DNA from: Bacteroidaceae bacterium
GTDB lineage: Bacteria; Bacteroidota; Bacteroidia; Bacteroidales; Bacteroidaceae
Assembly: GCA_017447625.1 (NCBI GenBank)
Contig: JAFSNB010000016.1
Location: forward strand, 58,711 to 122,710
DNA length: 64,000 nucleotides
Reading direction: 5' to 3'
Every line of letters starts with the position of its first letter. The first letter of the stretch is position 1. Below, in pieces: positions 44,292-52,109 of the stretch. The translations under genes and the position numbers were made by a program. Below the pieces are notes generated by a model. That model searched no databases, was not told the origin of the DNA, and saw only the letters and a list, made by a program, of their open reading frames with translations.

Positions 44292-46643
44292 ATGAGAAAG
44301 AAAGTAATAATAGCACTTTGGATAATTCTGGTGCTGATATTGGGTTCGGCGGCTCTCGCCTTCTGGGCTATTGCCGAGGGCGTCATAGGCTATATGCCCG
44401 ATTTGGAGCAGCTGGAGAACCCGGTAAACAAATATGCGTCGCAGGTAATTTCTGCCGACGGACATCTGCTTGGCACCTGGAGCTACCAGCGCGCCAACCG
44501 CATCTTCGTGCGCTACGGCGACATAGCTCCATCGACCATTGAGGCGCTGGTGGCGACCGAGGACGAGCGTTTCTACCAACACAGCGGCATAGACTTCAAG
44601 GCCCTGATGCGTGCCGTAGTGAAGCGCGGCATACTGCATCAGAAGAGCGCCGGCGGCGGTTCTACCATAACCCAGCAGCTGGCCAAACAGCTCTATTCCG
44701 TTCAGGCGCACAGCGTGGGCGAGCGTCTGTTGCAGAAGCCGATAGAGTGGGTGATAGCCGTGAAGCTGGAACGCTTCTATACGAAGGAGGAGATACTGTC
44801 TATGTATCTCAACTACTTCGATTTCCTGCATAACGCCGTGGGCATAAAGACGGCGGCCAAGACCTATTTCAACAAAGAGCCGAAGGATCTGACCACAACC
44901 GAAAGCGCTATGCTGATTGGCTTGTGCAAGAACCCCTCGTACTTCAATCCCGTGCGCCAGCCGGAGCGCGCCCTGCTGCGCCGTAACGTGGTGCTGGGGC
45001 AGATGGTCAAATGCGGCTATCTCTCTGAGACAGAGGCTGACAGCCTGCAGCAGCTGCCTCTGACCCTGAACTTCCACCGTGTCGATCACAAGCAGGGCGA
45101 AGGCACCTATCTCCGCGAATACCTGCGCACAGTTATGATGGCCAAGAAGCCTCGCCGCAGCGACTATGCCTCGTGGCAGGGACAGAAGTACTACGAGGAC
45201 AGTCTGGCCTGGGAGAACGACCCGCTCTACGGTTGGTGTAATAAAAACCAGAAGAAGGACGGCTCCTACTATAACATCTACACCGACGGCCTGAAGATTT
45301 ACACCACGATAGACAGCCGTATGCAACGCTATGCCGAACAGGCCATGGAGGAACACGTGTCTGGCTACCTGCAGCCGCTGTTTACCGCCGAGCGCAAGGG
45401 TAAGGCCAACGCCCCCTACAGCGCGGGCGTTTCGATGGACAAGTACCGCAAGAACCTCTACCGCGCCATGCGTCAGACCGAGCGTTACATCATGATGAAG
45501 GATGCCGGCTACTCCGAGCAAGAGATAGAGAAAGCGTTTGCCACACCTGTGGAAATGACGGTCTATTCACCTTCGGGAGATGTCGATACGGTGATGACGC
45601 CGATGGACTCTATCAAATACTACAAGGGTTTCCTGCGCTCCGGTTTTGTTTGCATGGACACTCGTACGGGAGCAGTCAAGGCCTACGTGGGCGGTTTGAA
45701 CTACACCTATTTCCAGTACGATATGGCAGGAGCGGGCCGCCGTCAGGTCGGTTCTACCGTGAAGCCTTATCTCTATTCGCTGGCTATGGAGAGCGGATGG
45801 TCGCCCTGTGACCTGGCTCCGAACGTTCAGCAGACATACGAGACACCGTCGGGTCCCTGGACTCCGCGCAACGGCAGCCGCGCACGCTATGGTGAAATGG
45901 TGACTCTGAAGTGGGGTCTTGCACAGTCGAACAACTGGATATCAGCCTATCTCATGAACCAGCTGTCGCCCGCGTCGCTGGTGAGACTTATCCATGAGTT
46001 CGGCATACTGAACCGAGACATTCACCCGTCTCTCTCGCTCTGTCTTGGCACCTGCGACATCTCTGTCATGGAGATGGTTTCTGCCTACACGGCCTTTGCT
46101 AACCGCGGCATCCGCACGGCGCCGCTCTTCGTAACACGAATCGAGGACAGCGAGGGAAATGTCGTGGCAGACGAGTCGCTGTTCCTGCCTCGCATGAACG
46201 AGGTTATAAGCGAGACGAGCGCCTGCAAGATGGTGAATATGATGCGTGGCGTGATGGACGGCGGCACGGGCTCACGTATGCGTTTCCGCTATAACATCAA
46301 GGCTCCGATGGGAGGCAAGACCGGTACTACCAACGACAACTCCGACGGATGGTTTGTGGGTTATACGCCTTCGCTCTCGTTCGGTGCGTGGGTCGGCGGC
46401 GAAGAACGCGAGATTCATTTCAACTCCATGGCCTACGGTCAGGGTGCTTCGGCCGCCCTGCCCATCTGTGCCAAGTTCTTGCAGCGTGTGTTTGGCGACA
46501 GCAGCCTGGGTTATAACTCCTCAGAGGAGTTCACCGTGCCAGAGGGCTTCGACCCCTGCGCCACAACAATCTACGGCGATACGCCCGAGGGCGAAGATTC
46601 AGCCGAGCCCACACACGTCGGCATAGACAGGCTGGAGGAATAA
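44292..46643 (+). CDS. Bifunctional penicillin-binding protein 1A
   Basis: 783 residues. N-terminal membrane anchor (VIIALWIILVLILGSAALAFWAI). The glycosyltransferase part (about 60-240) has ATEDERFYQHSGIDF and GGGSTITQQLAKQLYS. The transpeptidase part has the serine nucleophile in GSTVKPYLY, the SxN motif in AQSNNW, and KTGTTN. It polymerises and cross-links peptidoglycan in the periplasm. Family length and order are normal. The C-terminal tail after SEEFTVPEGFDPCAT is short and acidic. Confidence 0.94.
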   Translation: MRKKVIIALWIILVLILGSAALAFWAIAEGVIGYMPDLEQLENPVNKYASQVISADGHLLGTWSYQRANRIFVRYGDIAPSTIEALVATEDERFYQHSGIDFKALMRAVVKRGILHQKSAGGGSTITQQLAKQLYSVQAHSVGERLLQKPIEWVIAVKLERFYTKEEILSMYLNYFDFLHNAVGIKTAAKTYFNKEPKDLTTTESAMLIGLCKNPSYFNPVRQPERALLRRNVVLGQMVKCGYLSETEADSLQQLPLTLNFHRVDHKQGEGTYLREYLRTVMMAKKPRRSDYASWQGQKYYEDSLAWENDPLYGWCNKNQKKDGSYYNIYTDGLKIYTTIDSRMQRYAEQAMEEHVSGYLQPLFTAERKGKANAPYSAGVSMDKYRKNLYRAMRQTERYIMMKDAGYSEQEIEKAFATPVEMTVYSPSGDVDTVMTPMDSIKYYKGFLRSGFVCMDTRTGAVKAYVGGLNYTYFQYDMAGAGRRQVGSTVKPYLYSLAMESGWSPCDLAPNVQQTYETPSGPWTPRNGSRARYGEMVTLKWGLAQSNNWISAYLMNQLSPASLVRLIHEFGILNRDIHPSLSLCLGTCDISVMEMVSAYTAFANRGIRTAPLFVTRIEDSEGNVVADESLFLPRMNEVISETSACKMVNMMRGVMDGGTGSRMRFRYNIKAPMGGKTGTTNDNSDGWFVGYTPSLSFGAWVGGEEREIHFNSMAYGQGASAALPICAKFLQRVFGDSSLGYNSSEEFTVPEGFDPCATTIYGDTPEGEDSAEPTHVGIDRLEE

Positions 46644-46648
46644 CGTCA

Positions 46649-46802
46649 TTTGACGATTTAACGATTTACGATTTAACGATTTGGCGGCCTCTGCGTTATT
46701 ACGATATACCGTTATACCGTTATTACGCCGGGTCGCGCAGCCAAATTATGACGTACTGATGAGCGAAGTCGAATAATTATGCATTCTGAATTATGAATTA
46801 AA
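46649..46802 (+). repeat. Composite repeat gap between PBP1A and dnaB
   Basis: Words ATTTAACG/ATTTACG at 46651-46682, a GGCGGCC cap, CGTTATNN units at 46695-46725, GTCGCGCAGCC, a GATGAGCGAAGTCGAA block (similar to the spacer at 12450 and 17500), and ATNCATA units at 46775-46800. Five repeat types stand in one gap. Confidence 0.82.
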
Positions 46803-46808
46803 AAGACT

Positions 46809-48374
46809 ATGGCATACGAGAATAGACGCCAGCAGAGGCGCACGGCAGCAGTTGCCCCGAGAGAAGACACCTTCGGCAGGCAGCAGCCCCAGAATATAGA
46901 AATAGAGCGTGCGGTTATCGGTGCGCTCCTCATTGAGCAGGATGCTTACGCGAGGGTGGGAGAGACCCTGCGCCCCGAGAGCTTCTATGACAACCGGCAT
47001 CAGATAATCTTTGATGCCATTCGCAGTCTGAACGCTCAGCAGCGCCCCGTGGATCTGCTTACACTCACGGATTATCTCGACAGTCAGTCGCGTCTGGAGG
47101 ATGTCGGCGGCCCGGCTTATCTGGCTGAACTGACGGACAGCGTGACTTCGTCCGCACATATCGAATACCACGCCCGAATCATAGCGCAGAAAGCGCTGGC
47201 ACGCGAGCTGATAACCTTCGCAAGTCAGGTGAGCACAGATGCCTTTGACCCCACCAAGGACGTTGATGATCTGATGCAGGAGGCCGAGGGAAAACTCTTC
47301 GCCATCTCGCAGCAGAACATGAAAAAGGATTACACACAAATCAATCCTGTAATCAAAGAAGCATACGATCTGCTGCAGAAAGCCGCCGCACGAAGCGACG
47401 GACTCTCCGGTCTGGCCAGCGGCTTTGCCAAACTGGATAAAATCACCTCCGGTTGGCAGAATTCCGACCTCATCATCATAGCCGCCCGTCCGGCTATGGG
47501 TAAGACGGCTTTCGTGCTCTCTATGGCTAAGAAGATGGCTGTGGATATGCGGGTGCCGTTGGCGATGTTTTCGTTGGAAATGAGCAATGTGCAGTTGGTT
47601 AATCGCCTAATTGTCAATGTCTGCGAGATTTCGGGCGACAAGATAAAGAGCGGTCAGTTGGCCCCATATGAGTGGCAGCAGCTCGACAGTCGCATAACCC
47701 AGCTCCATGACGCGCCCTTCTATGTTGACGACACGGCGTCGCTTTCTATATTTGAGCTTCGCACCAAGGCACGTCGTCTTGTACGTGAACACGGCGTGAA
47801 GTGCATCATGATAGATTATCTGCAGCTGATGAACGCCAGTGGAATGTCGTTCGGATCTCGTCAGGAAGAGGTGTCAAACATCAGTCGTTCGCTCAAAGGC
47901 TTGGCGAAAGAACTCAACATCCCGATTATCGCGCTCTCGCAGCTGAACCGTGGTGTTGAGAATCGCGAGGGAGTCGATGGAAAACGTCCTCAGTTGAGCG
48001 ACCTGCGTGAGTCAGGTGCCATTGAGCAGGATGCAGACATGGTTTGTTTCATTCACCGTCCGGAGTACTATAAGATCTACACCGACGAGAAAGGGCGCGA
48101 CCTGCGCAACAAGGCTGAGTTCATCATTGCCAAACACCGTAACGGCGCCGTAGATACCGTGTTGCTCAACTTCCGTCATGAGTTCGCCCGTTTCCAGGAT
48201 GTCGAGGATTATGTGCCGGCTCCCGGCGAGACCATCACTTATGGTTCGAAGATAAGTGCGGACAGCGCTCCTGAGTCTGCTCCATTGCCGAGTCAGTTCG
48301 AGAGTGCCCCGCCCGTTCAGGACGAGAATACGCCTTTTGGCCCTACCTCGCCGCTGGAAAATGTGCCATTCTGA
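46809..48374 (+). CDS. dnaB: Replicative DNA helicase
   Basis: 521 residues. N-terminal domain: PQNIEIERAVIGALLIEQDAY. RecA-like motor: Walker A region AARPAMGKTAFVLSMA, IMIDYLQLM (Walker B), IIALSQLNRGVENR and RESGAIEQDADMVCFIHR. It unwinds DNA at the replication fork as a hexamer. No intein and no repeat insertion were seen. The C-terminal 40 residues are Pro-rich and probably disordered. The first residues (MAYENRRQQRR) follow a repeat array. Confidence 0.97.
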   Translation: MAYENRRQQRRTAAVAPREDTFGRQQPQNIEIERAVIGALLIEQDAYARVGETLRPESFYDNRHQIIFDAIRSLNAQQRPVDLLTLTDYLDSQSRLEDVGGPAYLAELTDSVTSSAHIEYHARIIAQKALARELITFASQVSTDAFDPTKDVDDLMQEAEGKLFAISQQNMKKDYTQINPVIKEAYDLLQKAAARSDGLSGLASGFAKLDKITSGWQNSDLIIIAARPAMGKTAFVLSMAKKMAVDMRVPLAMFSLEMSNVQLVNRLIVNVCEISGDKIKSGQLAPYEWQQLDSRITQLHDAPFYVDDTASLSIFELRTKARRLVREHGVKCIMIDYLQLMNASGMSFGSRQEEVSNISRSLKGLAKELNIPIIALSQLNRGVENREGVDGKRPQLSDLRESGAIEQDADMVCFIHRPEYYKIYTDEKGRDLRNKAEFIIAKHRNGAVDTVLLNFRHEFARFQDVEDYVPAPGETITYGSKISADSAPESAPLPSQFESAPPVQDENTPFGPTSPLENVPF

Positions 48375-48427
48375 ATGACTTAAACAAAAAATCTTCGCGC
48401 ATGTGCGTGTGTTTCATTACTTTTTCG

Positions 48428-48435
48428 TACCTTTG
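48428..48435 (+). promoter_or_regulatory. -7 box for pheT
   Basis: TACCTTTG, 33 nt before the ATG at 48469; no clear -33 TTG. Confidence 0.5.
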
Positions 48436-48468
48436 CGCGCAAAATTTAATATTATACATTTTTAAGTA

Positions 48469-51105
48469 ATGAATATCAGTTATAACTGGCTCAGAGAATA
48501 TGTTGATACGACTCTGACTGCTCAGGAGGTTGCAGACGCGCTGACATCTATCGGTTTGGAAGTTGACGGCGTCGAGGAAGTGCAGACAATCAAAGGCGGA
48601 CTCGAAGGACTCGTTGTGGGCGAGGTGCTCACATGCGAACCGCATCCCGACAGCGATCACATGCACGTGTGTTCGGTGAATATCAAGCCCCTCTCTGACT
48701 CCCCCCGTGGGGGGGAGGACCCTTTATCCTCTAAGGGGATTGAAAGCGGGAATGTTGCTCTCCCCCCCACGGGGGGAGATGGAGAGGGGCCTCTCCAGAT
48801 AGTCTGCGGCGCTCCGAATGTGGCAGCCGGACAGAAAGTGATTGTGGCCACGCTCGGCACGAAGCTCTACGACGGTGACAAGGAGTTTGTCATCAAACGC
48901 AGCAAACTGCGCGGTGTGGAGAGCAATGGAATGATATGTGCCGAGGATGAGATCGGCATCGGTAACGACCACTCCGGCATCATCGTCCTCCCCGCCGACA
49001 CTCAGGTAGGACAGAAGGCAGCCGACTATTATGACATCCACAGCGACTACCTTATTGAAGTTGACATCACTGCAAACCGTGCCGACGCTTGCTCGCACTA
49101 CGGTGTGGCTCGCGACCTCTACGCTTATCTCGTTCAGAACGGTATAAAGACCTCTATCCACCGTCCTTCAGACGAGACTTTCAGCGTTGATAATCACGAC
49201 CTGGAGATTCCCGTTATGGTTGAGAACGCCGAGGCTTGTCCGCGTTATGCAGCCGTTACGGTAACGGGCTGTGAGGTTAAGGAAAGTCCGCAGTGGCTGA
49301 AGGACCGTCTGACCACCATCGGTCTGCGTCCTATCAACAACATCGTGGACATTACCAATTATATCATGATGGCTTACGGACAGCCGCTTCATTGCTTCGA
49401 TGCCGACATGATTACAGGCAAACAGGTGATTGTGAAGACTCAGCCCGAAGGCACTCCGTTTATCACCCTCGACGGCGAGGAACACAAGCTCTCCGACCGC
49501 GACCTGACCATCTGCAACGCCGAGGAGCCTATGTGTATCGCCGGTGTGTTCGGCGGCAAGGGCAGCGGCACATACGAAACCACTACGAACGTGCTCTTGG
49601 AGAGCGCCTACTTCAATCCCACTTGGATTCGCAAGAGCGCACGCCGCCACGGTCTGCAGACCGACGCCTCGTTCCGTTTCGAACGTGGCATTGACCCCGC
49701 AGGACAGATATACGCTCTGAAGCAGGCCGCTATACTCTGCAAGGAACTGGCAGGCGGCAAGGTGAGCATGGAGATCGTTGACGTCAAAGGAGAATGTTCA
49801 ATGGTCAATGCTCAATGGTCAATGTTCAATGGCGAGCCAGTCTTCCCCGTAACGCTGAAATACGATTATGTCGATAACCTCATTGGCAAGCATATTCCGG
49901 CAGAGACGGTGAAGAGCATCGTAACCTCCTTGGAAATGAAGATTGAGGAGGAGACAGCCGACGGCCTGAAGCTCCTGGTGCCCGCTTACCGCGTCGATGT
50001 GCAGCGTCCCTGCGATGTTGTCGAGGATATCCTGCGCATCTACGGTTACAACAATGTGGAGATTCCCACTTCTATCAACAGCAGCCTCTCCGTTAAGGGC
50101 GAGATAGACAAGAGTCATAAGCTACAGAATATTGTGGCTGAGCAACTTGTGGGTGCTGGGTTCAACGAAATCTTGAACAACTCGTTGCAGCGTGCAGCCT
50201 ATTATGACGGTCTGGATTCATATAAGTCTGAGAACCTCGTTCGTCTGCTCAATCCGCTCTCACAGGATCTGAACGCTCTGCGTCAGACACTCCTCTTCGG
50301 CGGTCTTGAGACCATAGCACGCAACGTCAACCACCGTCGTCCGAACCTCGCCATGTTCGAGTTCGGCAACTGCTATTATTTCCACGCAGAGCGCAAGAGC
50401 GATGTCATCGTTCCAGGTGTCAGCAGCAGCCGCGACCCCGAAGTTATCAAACACGTGCTGGATGCCTATAATGAAGATTACCACCTCGGTCTGTGGCTTA
50501 CGGGCAAGATGATTGAGGCCAACTGGGCACACGCCGACGAGCAGAACAGCTTCTATGTGCTGAAAGCTCATGTGCTGAACATCCTGAAGCGTCTTGGCGT
50601 TCCGTTCGGTATGCTCGTGTTCAGCGACGGCAAGTCCGACATCTTCTCACGCAGCATCGTCATCTCCGACCGCAACGGCAAGGTGATTGCTCAGATGGGA
50701 ATCGTCAGCAAGCGTCTGCTTGTTGGGTTCGAGATCACCTCGGATGTCTATTTCGCAGATATCGCATGGCAGCAGGTGATGCGTCTCATCCGCAAGCAGA
50801 AGGTCTCCTTCACCGAAATTCCGCGCTTCCCCGCCGTGAGCCGCGACCTCGCCCTGTTGGTAGATAAGAGCGTCCGTTTCGAACAGATAGAGGCCATCGC
50901 TTACCAGACAGAGCGCAAGTTGCTGCGTGAAGTAACCCTCTTCGATGTCTATGAAGGCAAGAACCTTCCTGAGGGCAAGAAGAGCTACGCCGTGAACTTT
51001 ATCCTGCAGGACGAGACGAAGACCCTCAACGACAGGGCCATCGATGCCATTATGCAGCGTCTCATCCAGAACCTCACAAAACAACTCGGCGCTGAACTCC
51101 GCTAA
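48469..51105 (+). CDS. pheT: Phenylalanyl-tRNA synthetase beta subunit
   Basis: 878 residues, longer than the usual 800-820. N-terminus MNISYNWLREYVDTTLTAQEVADALTSIGLEVDGVEE; EMR/OB-type tRNA-binding domain around LQIVCGAPNVAAGQKV; B3/B4 with RKSARRHGLQTDASFRFERGID; C-terminal anticodon-binding FDVYEGKNLPEGKKSYAVNFI. It forms the alpha2-beta2 enzyme with PheS, whose gene is not in the window. There are two in-frame insertions. About 36 residues (SDSPRGGEDPLS...LPPTGGDGEG) lie in the OB-domain loop, encoded by 48687-48790. About 12 residues (ECSMVNAQWSMFNGE) at 49797-49834 lie between B4 and B5. Confidence 0.96.
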   Translation: MNISYNWLREYVDTTLTAQEVADALTSIGLEVDGVEEVQTIKGGLEGLVVGEVLTCEPHPDSDHMHVCSVNIKPLSDSPRGGEDPLSSKGIESGNVALPPTGGDGEGPLQIVCGAPNVAAGQKVIVATLGTKLYDGDKEFVIKRSKLRGVESNGMICAEDEIGIGNDHSGIIVLPADTQVGQKAADYYDIHSDYLIEVDITANRADACSHYGVARDLYAYLVQNGIKTSIHRPSDETFSVDNHDLEIPVMVENAEACPRYAAVTVTGCEVKESPQWLKDRLTTIGLRPINNIVDITNYIMMAYGQPLHCFDADMITGKQVIVKTQPEGTPFITLDGEEHKLSDRDLTICNAEEPMCIAGVFGGKGSGTYETTTNVLLESAYFNPTWIRKSARRHGLQTDASFRFERGIDPAGQIYALKQAAILCKELAGGKVSMEIVDVKGECSMVNAQWSMFNGEPVFPVTLKYDYVDNLIGKHIPAETVKSIVTSLEMKIEEETADGLKLLVPAYRVDVQRPCDVVEDILRIYGYNNVEIPTSINSSLSVKGEIDKSHKLQNIVAEQLVGAGFNEILNNSLQRAAYYDGLDSYKSENLVRLLNPLSQDLNALRQTLLFGGLETIARNVNHRRPNLAMFEFGNCYYFHAERKSDVIVPGVSSSRDPEVIKHVLDAYNEDYHLGLWLTGKMIEANWAHADEQNSFYVLKAHVLNILKRLGVPFGMLVFSDGKSDIFSRSIVISDRNGKVIAQMGIVSKRLLVGFEITSDVYFADIAWQQVMRLIRKQKVSFTEIPRFPAVSRDLALLVDKSVRFEQIEAIAYQTERKLLREVTLFDVYEGKNLPEGKKSYAVNFILQDETKTLNDRAIDAIMQRLIQNLTKQLGAELR
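48687..48790 (+). repeat. Inverted pair of 31-nt elements inside pheT
   Basis: Arms 48687-48717 and 48760-48790 are reverse complements apart from a few mismatches, with a 42-nt spacer. Each arm has the CCCCCCCACGGGGGG core. Read in frame in the tRNA-binding domain. Confidence 0.92.
49797..49834 (+). repeat. NTCAATG array inside pheT
   Basis: Five heptamers TTCAATG, GTCAATG, CTCAATG, GTCAATG and TTCAATG, translated as CSMVNAQWSMFNG. Confidence 0.9.
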
Positions 51106-51106
51106 A

Positions 51107-51270
51107 GACCCACCCCCGGCCCCTCCCGTAATGGAGGGGAGGCCTGCGGGGTGAAAGATAAAAGGAAAATAACAAATTAAAAAAATAATTTAAAAGAATG
51201 ACCCTAATAGCCCTCTGACTATGCGCTAGCAGCTCCCCTCCCTTCAAGGGAGGGGTTTGGGGGTGGGTCC
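51107..51270. repeat. MITE-like element with terminal inverted repeats
   Basis: GACCCACCCCCGGCCCCTCC at 51107-51126 faces a near-reverse complement ending GGGGGTGGGTC at 51269. Each end also folds on itself (CCTCC-GGAGG and CTCCC-GGGAG hairpins). The AT-rich centre encodes nothing. It fills the gap between pheT and the YebC gene. Confidence 0.72.
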
Positions 51271-51277
51271 TCAATCT

Positions 51278-52006
51278 ATGGGAAGAGCATTTGAATATCG
51301 CAAGGCTGCCAAACTGAAGCGTTGGGGCCACATGGCAAAGACATTCACAAAACTGGGCAAGCAGATTGCCATCGCCGTGAAGGCTGGCGGTCCCGATCCC
51401 GACATGAACCCCACTCTGCGTGGTATCATCGCCACCTGCAAGCGTGAGAATATGCCGAAGGACAACATCGAGCGTGCCATCAAGAACGCAATGGGCAAGG
51501 ACCAGAGCGACTACAAGAGCATGACCTACGAAGGCTACGGCCCCCACGGCGTTGCCATCTTCGTTGACACCCTCACCGACAACCCAACCCGCACCGTGGC
51601 TGACGTGCGCAGCGTCTTCAACAAGTTCGGCGGCAACCTCGGCACCATGGGCAGTCTGGCTTTCCTATTCGACCATAAGGCCGTATTCACCTTCAAGAAG
51701 AAGGACGGTATCGACATGGACGAACTTATCCTGGATCTCATCGACTACGGAGTGGAGGATGAGTTCGACGAGGACGAGGAAGAAGGCACACTCACCATCT
51801 ACGGCGACCCGAAGAGCTACGGAGCTATCCAGAAACATCTGGAGGAGCAGGGCTTCGAGGATGTCGGCGGTGAGTTCACCTATATCCCCAATGACCTCAA
51901 GGATGTGACGCCTGAACAGCGCGAGAGCATCGAGAAGATGATTGAGCGTCTGGAGGAATTCGATGACGTACAGACCGTCTATACGAACATGAAGCCCGAG
52001 GAATAA
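51278..52006 (+). CDS. YebC/PmpR family DNA-binding regulator
   Basis: 242 residues. MGRAFEYRKAAKLKRWGHMAKTFTKLGKQIAIAVKAGG and the LRGIIATCKRENMPKDNIERAIKNA helix bundle are conserved, followed by YEGYGPHGVAIFVDTLTDN and a very acidic loop (EDEFDEDEEEG). YebC proteins act as transcription regulators, and more recently as factors helping translation through proline stretches. The ATG at 51278 is the family start. Confidence 0.93.
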   Translation: MGRAFEYRKAAKLKRWGHMAKTFTKLGKQIAIAVKAGGPDPDMNPTLRGIIATCKRENMPKDNIERAIKNAMGKDQSDYKSMTYEGYGPHGVAIFVDTLTDNPTRTVADVRSVFNKFGGNLGTMGSLAFLFDHKAVFTFKKKDGIDMDELILDLIDYGVEDEFDEDEEEGTLTIYGDPKSYGAIQKHLEEQGFEDVGGEFTYIPNDLKDVTPEQRESIEKMIERLEEFDDVQTVYTNMKPEE

Positions 52007-52029
52007 TCCCCGGCCCTCCCGCCTCTAAA

Positions 52030-52086
52030 GGGGCTGTGACATAAATACCAAATAGATTTGATAGCTTGTGCCACAGCCTCTTTTTT
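52030..52086 (+). terminator. Terminator after the YebC gene
   Basis: GGGGCTGTG at 52030-52038 pairs with CACAGCCTC at 52072-52080 (one G-U pair), followed by TTTTTTG. Confidence 0.78.
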
Positions 52087-52109
52087 GTTTTTTATTTAAT
52101 TAAAGCCTT

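Noticed and set aside
44271-45521. 416-codon open frame opposite the PBP1A gene
   Set aside because: It covers the glycosyltransferase motifs of PBP1A on the other strand and has no domain of its own.
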